Part shown: one piece after another, positions 8,977-19,185 of the stretch | Layout: every line of letters starts with the position of its first letter | How positions within the stretch are numbered: the stretch's first letter is position 1 | From: Euborellia annulipes | Lineage: Eukaryota; Arthropoda; Insecta; Dermaptera; Anisolabididae | Reading direction: 5' to 3' | NCBI GenBank assembly: GCA_023213315.1 | Contig: JAKCPI010016431.1 | Coordinates: 62,001 to 126,000, forward strand | DNA: 64,000 nucleotides | Position numbers and translations under genes: made by a program | Notes under the pieces: generated by a model | Databases searched by the model: none | What the model was told of the DNA's origin: nothing | Seen by the model: the letters and a program-made list of their open reading frames with translations, nothing else

Positions 8977-9143
8977 TTATAAATTCCATATTAATAATTC
9001 ATTGAAGTTTCAGCCATTCTGTGTAGCCTATCACTTACTTGTATCATTTATTTGGATGAATTGTGTAGTTAAATTTTAAGAAAATGCAATCCTTTGAAAA
9101 TTGGATGGAACCACTCACAATTCAATCAATTCAACATTCCTAT

Positions 9144-9212
9144 TCTAGCTTCACAGGCTAGACCGTACATCGAAAGGGAAATGATTATCTACCGTCCATT
9201 TCCTTGCCTGTC
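9144..9212 (+). ncRNA. C4-like antisense RNA in front of the antirepressor gene
   Basis: Stem A: TCTAGC (9144-9149) with GCTAGA (9157-9162). Stem B: GGAAATG (9177-9183) with CATTTCC (9197-9203). An alternative outer stem pairs ACAGGC (9153-9158) with GCCTGT (9206-9211). The loop of stem B holds TATCTACC (9186-9193), complementary to GGTAGATA (9228-9235), and ACCGTC (9191-9196), complementary to GACGGT (9220-9225); a second ACCGT lies at 9163-9167. The targets lie immediately before the antirepressor ATG at 9239. This is the design of phage P1 C4 RNA, which blocks translation of the antirepressor. Exact ends unknown. Confidence 0.6.
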
Positions 9213-9238
9213 ATATTTTGACGGTTAGGTAGATAGAA

Positions 9239-9894
9239 ATGAATGCAGTAGTTAAATTTCAAACAGACACTATGACGAGCTTAGAATTATTAAAAATAAT
9301 TAATGAGGCTCGAATTAATTATGGTGAAGCCTCTATCAGAGCAAATGATTTTCATAAACGTGTTGAAGATGAATTAGATGATGAAGACTACGAAACTTTC
9401 GTAGTTCAAAATATAAACAAAACAAATACTACTGCTTTTAAATTAAATGAAGATCAATGCACTTTAGTAGCAATGCGAGAATCAAAAGCTGTAAGAAAAA
9501 GTGTTTTATTTAAGTTAAAAGCTAAACAGCAAGCCTTTAGAATCCCTCAAACTTATGCGGAGGCTTTAGCATTAGCTGCTGATCAAGCAAACAACTTGAA
9601 GAGGCCGCTCCTAAGGTACGACACTACGATACGGTAGTAGAACGGACAACTTTATTAACTGCTACACAGGTGGGACAGAAAGTTAAGTTTTCAGCAGTAA
9701 AGCTAAACAAAATTCTGGAAGAGCTAGATGTCTATAACAAAACCTTAAAGCGTGGTAAGGCTTTTAAACAATGGTTCGTTGATTCAGGATATGGAATCAT
9801 GCGTCAAACAGATAATGGTTTTTCACAACCCATGTTTACTACAAAAGGGGAAGCATGGGTTGTCGAAAAATTGTTTAGTGAAGGGGTTTGTTAA
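9239..9894 (+). CDS. Phage antirepressor (Rha/KilA-C-type), one frameshift
   Basis: N-terminal part (MTSLELLKIINEARINYGEA, then a DNA-binding-like region ending KAKQQAFRIPQTYAEALALA) joins the C-terminal KilA-C-like domain (TTLLTATQVGQKVKFSAVKL, GYGIMRQTDNGFSQPMF, TTKGEAWVVE) when one A is added near 9589-9591, giving about 218 residues. The RIPQTYAEALALAADQA linker is the classic phage antirepressor hallmark. In phages the antirepressor inactivates the lysogenic repressor. A C4-like RNA lies upstream and a terminator follows at 9921. No cognate repressor gene is visible nearby. Confidence 0.8.
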
Positions 9895-9920
9895 TACCTA
9901 ATAATAATTTTCTGCAATAC

Positions 9921-9949
9921 AAAAAGCCCATTCTTAAGTGTGGGTTTTT
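9921..9949 (+). terminator. Terminator after the antirepressor gene
   Basis: AAAAAGCCCA, 10-base loop, TGGGTTTTT. Confidence 0.7.
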
Positions 9950-10020
9950 GAATGGAACTCACAACATTTTAGTAGTTAATGTAATAGCAAAATTGCCTCA
10001 ATTATTTGAGGTTTTTATCC

Positions 10021-10632
10021 ATGGGCAGTCTTAATCTTGCAGCTGTAACAGCTACCACTCCATATATTAAAAAAATCCAATCTGCATTAGCAAAAGCAAC
10101 AGGCCAAACTATCGTTACACCAGAGTTTCGCAAAATTAAACGCGTTGCTGGTGTCAGTGTTTTACCAGTTACTTTTTTCTTTTCTGGTGGTGCAACACTT
10201 ACGCTTTATGTTCGTGCTTTAGCAGATGTGGTCAAGGCAGAACTTAATGAAAAAGTGATTGTGCTATCAGGTGATTTTAGTGATGACTATAAGCCCACTT
10301 TTGATAATGCCGTAAATTGTGTTGCAAAGCTTATTCGTGAAGCTCAATCTAAAATACAAGAACAAAATAAGCGGGAAAAAGTAAGCTTACCGCCGCGCCG
10401 TACTTCAGTTGATCGAAAGGCTAAAGAAATTCAAGAACAAGAGCAAAAGCTTGATGAAGATTTAGCAAAACAAACAGCGCAACGGGACCAGCTTTTGGAA
10501 AAAATTGAACTAGCCAAACATCAGCTTGGTATTAGTTCTGCTACGGAGGTTGGTCAATCCGAATTGGCAGAAGACAATTACCAAGTTAAATACGATTCAA
10601 ATGGTACGCTTCAAAATGCCTCGCATGAGTAA
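10021..10632 (+). CDS. Phage-like protein with C-terminal coiled coil, unknown function
   Basis: 203 residues from ATG 10021, with a GAGG ribosome site about 10 bases upstream. The N-terminal half looks globular (TGQTIVTPEFRKIKRVAG, VIVLSGDFSDDYKPTFDNA). Residues about 105-170 are a Glu/Gln/Lys-rich coiled coil. It is the first gene of a tightly coupled trio: its TAA is embedded in the ATGAGTAA overlap with the portal-like gene. I do not recognise the family. The context is virion or packaging genes. Confidence 0.6.
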   Translation: MGSLNLAAVTATTPYIKKIQSALAKATGQTIVTPEFRKIKRVAGVSVLPVTFFFSGGATLTLYVRALADVVKAELNEKVIVLSGDFSDDYKPTFDNAVNCVAKLIREAQSKIQEQNKREKVSLPPRRTSVDRKAKEIQEQEQKLDEDLAKQTAQRDQLLEKIELAKHQLGISSATEVGQSELAEDNYQVKYDSNGTLQNASHE

Positions 10633-11536
10633 TATTGCTCAATATGAGCTTGTAGAAACCGGTCTAGTCACCAAAATGTTAGAAGGTGATGATCCAGATG
10701 AATTACCAATTTTACCAGCACATCTAGGTGGCTCATTCCTTTACGAAATTGAAGATATTTATGACGATGTCATACTTGCTTTGGCATCTATGAACAGCCA
10801 ACAAATTGCAGATACCGTAAATCAGATGTTTTTGACGGTAAATATGTCTGGTATGCCACCAGCACAACGTCAAGCTTACATTCGTGGTCTAGAAGGTTTA
10901 CTAAAAAATCATGAAGCATATGTTAAAGATGCTTTATCAGGTGGGGATGCGGTTTGGAATACTGCTTTTCATATGCTTCCTGTATTTGATGAAAAACAAG
11001 TACTAAATCCTGTTGGAGATATCAAAAACCAGCGGAGTTCACCAATTAACATTGAACAATTCATGATTAATGTCCGTTTGTTAATGGGCGGGATAGGTCT
11101 AGACCCAAGTATGGTAGGGTGGGCTGACATGTTAACTGGTGGTATTGGTGAAGGTGGGGCATTTCATACTTCTGCACAAATCATGCGGCGATCACAAGAC
11201 ATTCGAACAGCAGCATCTGAAGGTATTAATCAAATTCTGCATTTAGATTGGGGTTTTGCTTATAACGAACAATTTGAGCCAGAAGATTATCCTTGGCAAG
11301 TTGAATACTATTCAAACCAAACTGCAGCGGCAACAGAAGAAATCAGTAATGCCCAATCACGAATGAATACAACGCTCCTTAAAACTCAAGTAATCGCTGC
11401 TTTAAAAGAATCTAATTTAAATGTTGAAATTATGGCCTATATTCTTGAGCGCGATACAGGTATGAAATATGAAGAAGCCAAAGAACTTGCTGAAAGCATT
11501 GCTAAAAGCCGTAAATTTTCAGAGGATGAGGAATAA
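10625..11536 (+). CDS. Phage portal-like protein, C-terminal part only
   Basis: About 303 residues from ATG 10625 (ATG 10616 is an alternative). The segment GLDPSMVGWADMLTGGIGEG and the following HTSAQIMRRSQDIR...YPWQVEYYSN region match the C-terminal half of a phage portal family. Portals of that family are about 480-520 residues, so the N-terminal roughly 200 residues appear to be missing. Yet start and stop are coupled to both neighbours (ATGAGTAA upstream, TAATG downstream), so the truncated form sits in a well-formed operon. In phages the portal is the DNA entry ring of the capsid; this product alone is unlikely to do that. Confidence 0.6.
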   Translation: MSNIAQYELVETGLVTKMLEGDDPDELPILPAHLGGSFLYEIEDIYDDVILALASMNSQQIADTVNQMFLTVNMSGMPPAQRQAYIRGLEGLLKNHEAYVKDALSGGDAVWNTAFHMLPVFDEKQVLNPVGDIKNQRSSPINIEQFMINVRLLMGGIGLDPSMVGWADMLTGGIGEGGAFHTSAQIMRRSQDIRTAASEGINQILHLDWGFAYNEQFEPEDYPWQVEYYSNQTAAATEEISNAQSRMNTTLLKTQVIAALKESNLNVEIMAYILERDTGMKYEEAKELAESIAKSRKFSEDEE

Positions 11537-12195
11537 TGGCTTTTTTTGAATATGAAACTCAGGATAAAACTACTAATAACAGTTTTGGAAATGTTTTAAA
11601 TCCTTTTAAAGAACATTTTGCCAGACATCCTGTCTTATGGTCTGGATTAACAGTCGATAAAGCTGTTTTACATTATCAAGAGCTTTATGCATTAGGTACA
11701 CTCTCAGCTGCTCACTTCGGGATTGAAATTAGACCTTATCGGGCAAATAGTAAAATTGCCCAAGCGAATATTCCAATTTTTGATCCTTCTAATAAAGTGG
11801 CTTGGTTAGCCAATAATGTTGATGTATCGCTTCTTGATGCACAAACAGATGCAGTGCATATTGGCCATTTTCAACTTAACCATGTAACTGGCAATGCATC
11901 AAATGAAATAAGCATCTCATTTATTGAAACTAAAGCAGCAGCTATTGCAAATAGTGCATTAGCTATAAAGCAGATAATGTTTAACAAAGATGGTACGCAG
12001 CCGCCGCCTATAGAGTATTTAATGCTGTTAAAAATATACGCTTTTGATAAAGCAGCAAGAAGTCAGCATCAGTTTGAAATTGAGCATCTAGTATCATTAC
12101 AAGCAGGTAATTTACCTTTAGATGCCTCAAATAAAGGTCATTCAATCGTTACCTTAAATTTCACTAAAATGTTTCCTAACTTTTGTAAAAATTAA
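11536..12195 (+). CDS. Phage-like structural protein, unknown function
   Basis: 219 residues. The ATG overlaps the stop of the portal-like gene (TAATG). Starts MAFFEYETQDKTTNNSFGNV; a beta-rich middle (VHIGHFQLNHVTGNASNEIS) is reminiscent of tail-tube or baseplate proteins, but I cannot name the family. Last gene of the trio; an AT-rich 446-base gap follows. Confidence 0.55.
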   Translation: MAFFEYETQDKTTNNSFGNVLNPFKEHFARHPVLWSGLTVDKAVLHYQELYALGTLSAAHFGIEIRPYRANSKIAQANIPIFDPSNKVAWLANNVDVSLLDAQTDAVHIGHFQLNHVTGNASNEISISFIETKAAAIANSALAIKQIMFNKDGTQPPPIEYLMLLKIYAFDKAARSQHQFEIEHLVSLQAGNLPLDASNKGHSIVTLNFTKMFPNFCKN

Positions 12196-12641
12196 TGACT
12201 AGGTAAGTTGGTAGTTTAGTAATATTTTTTTATTAAAATGGCTAACTAAATATTAAATTAGTGAAATTTAAGATGGAGATAATGGTAATTAATTCTATAT
12301 GAATATTAATTATATAATATTTACTAAATATGAAAATTTTATATAAAATAAATTAATATGCACTAAAATAATGCTATATATTTTATGTGTTTGATTTTTA
12401 AAACAATACTAATTGCCTTGATAAGGTGCATAATTATATTCCTTATAGATTTTATTATTTTAATTTATGCACTATTATAAAGCATTATAATTTTTTATAA
12501 ATTGTTTCTGAAATTTATAATATAGAGTTTATTTGACATGGAAATGAAATAATTATAAAAGATAATATATGGTAATTAATATTTTTATAATATTAATTAT
12601 TTTAATAAATTCCAGCAAATAAATATTTTAAAGGAAAACTT
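12196..12641. other. Very AT-rich intergenic region
   Basis: No coding frame seen. Contains an 8-base inverted repeat GTGCATAA (12426-12433) / TTATGCAC (12465-12472) about 170 bases before the oxidase-like gene, a possible operator or remnant. The base composition is more AT-rich than the flanks, as expected for transferred DNA. Confidence 0.5.
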
Positions 12642-13369
12642 ATGAATTATAGTGAATTACAATTAACTGCAAAAAAAAAGTGGCAGAAAACGAATATCTT
12701 ACACACTGGTCTAATCATAATAATAATTTTACATATTCTCAATATAGTATTCTGGTTAATAACCTAAGACATTGGCTAGGTCCAACTGCTTCTCGACTCG
12801 ATTTAGGTTGTGAAATTCTAAAAAAAATCAAACTAATGAAAATGGAACAAAACCACAATATTTTAAAAATAATTGAAGCTTTTGAAATGAATATTGCTGA
12901 GGAAAAAGGTTTAGATGACGGGCAACCCCATGCTTATTTATTTATCAAATCAGTAAATTCTTATAGTCAGGTTTTATATGACAAAATTCCTGAATATGGA
13001 AAAGGTATAGAATCAACGATGAAATTAAAAGATGAGTCTGAAAAACTTTTTAATAGTGATCTATATATTATGTTAGGTGCTGCTTTAGCTCAAGAAATCC
13101 ATGCTTTACCACAATTAGAATTACTAGTGAGGGGAGCAGAAAAAAATAAAGAACTTTTTTCTGACGAAAAATGGTTAGAAGTTTCCAATTTTTATGATAT
13201 TCATTTAGATGGAACTGAAGCACGTCATGCTTAAGATTTAAATAAGACTATATGGTCAATAATTGATACTGATGCCAAAAAAGAAAAATTCATGATTGGT
13301 TTTAATAAATTTCTTGAACTTCTCGATAATTTTTGGAGCAGTTTATACTTAGAGGTTAAGAATGCATAA
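12642..13369 (+). pseudogene. Heme-oxygenase-like diiron oxidase (HDO/iron-containing redox family), with frameshift and in-frame stop
   Basis: AAGGA ribosome site and ATG at 12642 (MNYSELQLTAKK). A slip in the A9 run 12671-12679 moves into the main frame (VAENEYLTHWSNHNNNF). Family-like metal-ligand patterns: IEAFEMNIAEEKGLDDG with a following His, ALAQEIHALP, and FYDIHLDGTEARHA. Right after this last motif a TAA (13232-13234) interrupts, but the same frame continues 44 sense codons to a TAA at 13367-13369 that overlaps the start of the next gene. Members of this fold use an Fe-Fe or Fe-Mn site to oxidise amino-acid-derived or fatty substrates. Substrate unknown. The interior stop may be a true mutation or a base-call error. 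Confidence 0.6.
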
Positions 13370-13829
13370 TATTAACTATGTATTCATTAGTGTTTTAGGG
13401 GGACTAATTGTCCCCCTACAGTTGGCAATGGTAAATGCTTTCAGAAATACTAGTGGTGCTACACAAATACAATCTACTTTTTATCTTTATGTTGGTGGCG
13501 CCATAGCCTCACTTATAATTGCATTATTTATGGATGGTAGTATAAAACCACCTGCATACGAACAAACTACTTGGTGGATGTGGATGCCTGGATTTTTAGG
13601 TTCCCTTTACATTCTTTGTATGTTTGTTGCAGCTCCAAAAATTGGTGCAACGACCACTCTTTTATGGGTTTTTATAGGCCAAATGCTTTTTGCAACGATT
13701 ATTGATAGTACAGGTCTACTTGGTGTACAGATAAGAAAGTTAGATGGTTTAAAACTCCTCGGCTTAGGTTTCATTTTAGTTGGTGGACTTATTCTGATTT
13801 ATAATGAATATCGAAAGGTATCTAATTAA
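13362..13829 (+). CDS. YdcZ/DUF606-type small DMT permease
   Basis: 155 residues with five predicted membrane helices starting VFISVLGGLIVPLQLAMVNA. Contains SGATQIQSTF and a GATTTLLWVFIGQMLFATII segment, typical of the DMT-superfamily YdcZ family (about 150 residues). Its ATG at 13362 overlaps the final stop of the oxidase-like gene, implying translational coupling and a shared pathway, for example import of the oxidase substrate or export of its product. Transported compound unknown. Terminator follows. Confidence 0.75.
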   Translation: MHNINYVFISVLGGLIVPLQLAMVNAFRNTSGATQIQSTFYLYVGGAIASLIIALFMDGSIKPPAYEQTTWWMWMPGFLGSLYILCMFVAAPKIGATTTLLWVFIGQMLFATIIDSTGLLGVQIRKLDGLKLLGLGFILVGGLILIYNEYRKVSN

Positions 13830-13851
13830 AAGCCGCTCTAGCGGCTTTTTT
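13828..13851 (+). terminator. Terminator
   Basis: AAAGCCGCTCTAGCGGCTTTTTT, directly after the permease stop. Confidence 0.85.
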
Positions 13852-14070
13852 ATTTAAATAACTAATTATGCACATATATCACTTATTTTATATTTCACTT
13901 TCTACTAATTTATCAGTTGAAGTAAGAGCAATATTAATAATTTATTCATAAATAATTTTTTTCTAATGATCCTTTTTTATTAGTTTTTATATGTTGAATT
14001 TTGGAACCTATCAATAGTTAAGAATATTTCAGCTGAGAAAATATCCTCAAATTAAAATGAGGATAAATCA

Positions 14071-14824
14071 GTGAATGTAAAATCAACTTTCATCCAAACC
14101 CATGGACCACATCAAAGTCGAGCTAGTTGCTGGTTTTGACTCAGTGAATAGTGGTGCTTGTTCAATTGGGATTATCAAAGGTGATTACCGCCAAATTAAT
14201 GCCTTAGTCACTGAAGACTACACAGAAAATGACCTTTGGCGTGTTGTAAATTTAAAGGGTAAAAAGAGTGGAATTGATGCTTTTGACTCAGTAGGGGTTT
14301 TAGGAGCTATTGATGACCAACATGCCGCTGATTTAGCAATCTTACAATTTGGCCGTATGTTTGATGCTTGCGTAACAGATGTAATTGAAATAAATCAATT
14401 TGGGCTTAAACGTCAACTATCTTCTAAACAGTTCAATTTGACTTGTTCAAAACCTATTCAACGATGGCAATTAGAGCAGCTACAAAACGTTATTACTGCT
14501 GAAACACCTCAATGGGACGATATTAATTTAGTCTCTCATAGTGGAGACACTTCAAAACTGCTGTTAGATATGCAGCGAAATGATGATTACAGTGAATTAT
14601 TAAGTAAATTTGATGGTTTGCCTTCGCTGTTGAGTGCTCTTGGTGTAGAAGAGGCGCATTACGACTCTATCATTATTGATTATCAGCATTTAGAACAGCT
14701 TTCGGCAATCCTAAATCGAGCTATGGATCAGTTTTCGAAAACTGGCGTTAAAGTTGTAAATGTCACTGAAAGTAAGCCTTTCAAACATAAAAAAGTACTT
14801 CAAATTGCGCTTACATTCCCGTAG
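14071..14824 (+). CDS. Phage-like protein of unknown function, probably one frameshift near the start
   Basis: The long frame from ATG 14102 to TAG 14822-14824 gives 240 residues (SVNSGACSIGIIKGDYRQIN; HYDSIIIDYQHLEQL) but lacks a ribosome site. A GAGG with a GTG start at 14071 lies upstream in another frame and joins the main frame if one T is dropped from the T4 run 14134-14137, so that start is preferred. Not recognised; the setting suggests a phage tail-associated protein. Its 3' end abuts and overlaps the DUF6602-like gene on the other strand, a likely recombination junction near 14.82 kb. Confidence 0.45.
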
Positions 14825-15325
14825 GTTTTCTTCAAGTGAACCTAGACTATTACCTCCAAGATCATAAGCAAAGATCACACCAAATGGTGGCGTATTACCA
14901 TAAGTGACTATGGAAGTTGGCCCTAGTTTTTTAGTAATGAACGAAGGTGAATATATTTGTTTTAGAGATTTAATATTTTCTAAACCTTCATTAAGTTTTT
15001 GTTTACTTAACTTTGATTTTATTTCAATAATTCCGTAAATTGTTTCAATTGGGTAGATCTGAATACTATCCGAAGCTTGAAATATAATACTCTTGTTGTT
15101 GTCATAGATTATTAAATCTGGTTGTTTTGATGTTTGGCTATATGAACTAATTATTTCGCCACTGCCTAATTTATATTGTTTAGGAAGTTTGCCATTTTCC
15201 AAAAAACTTTTTAAAGCATCTTCTCTATAATCTCCTTTAACTCCAGGATGGTTAAATTCAGCAGAAATATTAAATTCAGCCATCATTTTTTGACTTATCA
15301 GATTGAAGATTTTTTTGATTTCCAT
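14711..15325 (-). pseudogene. DUF6602-like protein, probably truncated at the C-terminus
   Basis: The first about 165 residues look like DUF6602: FNHPGVKGDYREDALKSFLE, KQPDLIIYDN, then IETIYGIIEIKSKLSK, a D...E-x-K pattern like PD-(D/E)XK nuclease folds. The last about 38 codons (14711-14824) are antisense to a phage gene and look unrelated, so the real homology seems to stop at about 14.82 kb. Family members are often in defence- or mobile-element settings; their function is not established. Start ATG 15323-15325. Confidence 0.55.
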
Positions 15326-15393
15326 TGATTTTCTCGATATTGGTGGGATAGAGAATAGAAATTTAATATTTTAAGTAATTATTTAATATTAAA

Positions 15394-15624
15394 TTAGTTA
15401 TTAATAGTCAACAGCTCATCCCATAAAAATGGATTTCTACTAAGTTTGTCATGTGACATTGACCAGTTGCGACTTGATACATAACACGTACTTACACCGA
15501 TTTTTTCTTTCCAAACTTTGTATGTACGTTATCTAGTGTTTGTATTAGTTGTTCTTTTTTCTCTAGTCGAAGTCTATGGACAGGTAAGTACAATCTTTCT
15601 TTTTTAATTTTGGTGAAAGTAATA
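15394..15624 (-). pseudogene. C-terminal fragment of UmuC (DNA polymerase V subunit)
   Basis: Minus-strand reading gives LIQTLDNVHTKFGKKK, then after dropping one base in the A-run near 15502 GVSTCYVSSRNWSMSHDKLS and NPFLWDELLTINN before TAA at 15394-15396. This matches the UmuC tail pattern (DxxNxKFGK...W.M....SP..TT.W.EL). The rest of umuC and umuD are absent: the fragment is cut off next to the terminator at 15627. It is a remnant of a translesion polymerase gene, which is common in Acinetobacter prophages. Confidence 0.65.
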
Positions 15625-15626
15625 TA

Positions 15627-15654
15627 AAAAAGCTCTCAATTTGAGAACTTTTTT
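15627..15654 (-). terminator. Terminator of the glutathione reductase operon
   Basis: Minus strand: GTTCTCAA, ATTGAGAGC-type arm and a U-run; lies 73 bases beyond the gor stop. Confidence 0.65.
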
Positions 15655-15726
15655 ATTAAATAAACAATTAGGCTCTACTTTTACAAATAGTTATGAAACC
15701 ATTTACTTATTCATTTAAGAAAGTAA

Positions 15727-17072
<1,346 letters not shown>

Positions 17073-17080
<8 letters not shown>

Positions 17081-18303
17081 GGATAACTCCTTTATTTGCT
17101 GAATAGTCGAATCCAGCAACACCTAGAATGGGGCCAATCAATAATATCCATGCTGAATCCAAGCCAATGATTTCAAAGGCATAGGTTGTCAATGCAATAG
17201 ATATGATAGTCAGTGTAAAACCAATTGAATTTTGAATAGCTAATGCCGCACCAACTTTTTCAGATGGACAAGATTGGGCGGAAAGCGCAGAGAATTGCGG
17301 TGAGTCTGCAATAACAGATGCTCCCCAGATCGCAAATAAAACCAATAAGAACCACGCAGGTAAAAAACGCCAGCCTAGAGCAAATACCAAGCAACTAAAA
17401 CCTGAGATAGATAAAGATCCTATAGCAACATATCTATTACCTATATATTTAGAAAGATATCCGCCCACCAAGCAACCAATTGCTCCACATGCCATTACAA
17501 AAAAAGTAAGGAGCGAAATGTTGTTGTATTCCAATTTTTCTGGAATACCTGATTTAGCAATAAATAAAGGAATAATCGTCCAAAAGGCATATAATTCCCA
17601 CATATGACCAAAATAACCTATAGCAGCTGCACGGAAATTTTCGAATTTTGAAAACCTGAAAAGTACCATCTGATGACACTATATTTTGTGGTTTTGGAGA
17701 GACTGTTGGGTCTCCTAGCTGATAAATTAACAAGGCTGCAATCAATGCAAGACTTGAAGAACAGATCATGACTGTTTGCCAAGCAAAATGAGTGGGGAAA
17801 CTATTAATAAAATAGGGAAGAGCCGTGCCTAATGTCAGCATAGCAACTAATTTTGCTAGTGCTCGCCCAGCCTGATGAGGTGCCCATAGAACGATAAGTT
17901 TCATTCCGATTGGATAAATCCCTGCAAGACATAATCCCACAAGAAAACGATATATAAGGGCATCCATAAGTCCATGAGCGAACCATGCAAAGCAGAAGTT
18001 AAAAAAGGCGCCTAATAGTGCTGAATAAACAAAAATATGACTGGCTTTAAAGTGGTCTGCTATTTCTGTATAAGCAAATACAAAAGTTCCAATGATAAAT
18101 CCAGCCTGAACAGCGTTGGTAATCCAGCCAATATCTGCAACTGTTATCTGCCATTGTTGCATTAAATCTATTGCTGCACTATTTGCACTAAACCACAAGG
18201 ATGTGCCCAATAGTTGAGCCAAACTAATAATAGTAGTGGCATGTAAGCCATAAATTTTTTTATTATTTTGAATGTTGTAACCTACCATGTAAGGCACTCC
18301 CAT
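17073..18303 (-). CDS. Major facilitator superfamily transporter; one frameshift
   Basis: About 409 residues with about 12 predicted membrane helices. The N-terminal half ([20 protein letters not shown], the loop [20 protein letters not shown]) resembles the CynX/NimT-like and other MFS antiporters. The two halves join when one base is dropped in the A4 run near 17646-17650 (TFQVFK to [20 protein letters not shown]). Substrate not evident. Overlaps gor by 8 bases; divergently placed from nothing, with 223 bases to the tetR stop. The linkage to redox enzymes suggests export or uptake of a reactive compound. Confidence 0.75.
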
Positions 18304-18526
18304 TTAGGTAGATACATATTTAAAGTACTACCGTAAAATTAGAGGTTGTCCGATGAATATTTCACCTGACATAAAAATTAAACTAATTTTGTTGGGATGG
18401 TCATAGTGGGTGCTATACATGGACGAATATAAAGGGAATGCTTTATTTAAAGCATTCTTATATTTTCTTTTATTAGAAATAGATTAGATATTTGAGTTTA
18501 AAAATATTTAAATATCCGAGCCAATC

Positions 18527-19089
18527 TTAAGAAAGCACGCCAACAATTTTTCCTATTACCTTAGGATCAAGTTCTGTTCCATTATTCATTGCCCATCTTA
18601 CAAAACTACTTCCTTCCATTAAACTTAATAATTGAAAGGCTTTCTGATTTTCATCACCTTCGGCAAGTTCTCCATTTTCTACTCCTAAATGGATAATTTT
18701 TTCTATCCAAGATAATTGGATTTCAAAATATTTACGGGTCAACTCTTGCATGCTCTCTGGTAAAACAGCCATTTCAGCAGCAAGAGCTCCACATAACGGT
18801 AACATTCCTTCAGCCATTGAGCTTCTGAATAAGGAAGCAAAGGCACAAAGACGTCCGAATGCATTAGGAAAATCACGTTCAATTTTTTCAAAATCTTGAA
18901 TAGTCTGTTCAATATATGTTTCGACTATTAAAATTCCTAAATCTTCTTTTTTGGGAAATAATGATGAATACTGGCTTTTTTAATACCAACAATCTTCTCT
19001 AAATCAGCATAACTAAAAGCAGCATAACCTCTTGATCTCAACATAAGCTCTGCTGAGTTAATTAAACTTTGGCGAGTATCAATGGTCAT
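18527..19089 (-). CDS. TetR-family repressor; one frameshift
   Basis: Starts at 19087-19089 (MTIDTRQSLINSAELMLRSR) with the helix-turn-helix YADLEKIVGIKKASIHHYFP. Adding one A in the run 18947-18952 continues into KKEDLGILIVETYIEQTI and the ligand-binding domain ending VIGKIVGVLS, about 187 residues. Similar in style to NemR/AcuR-type repressors that sense electrophiles, inferred from the setting with an Old Yellow Enzyme and SDR genes. It is the best candidate to bind the shared palindromes at 21026 and 21620. Confidence 0.82.
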
Positions 19090-19185
19090 ATTCGTAGTTC
19101 CCAGACTAGAGAGATTTGGCGGCATACTATAGCATTGTTGTTAAAGATGAATCATCTGATAAACGAGTATGCCACCCATCACATA

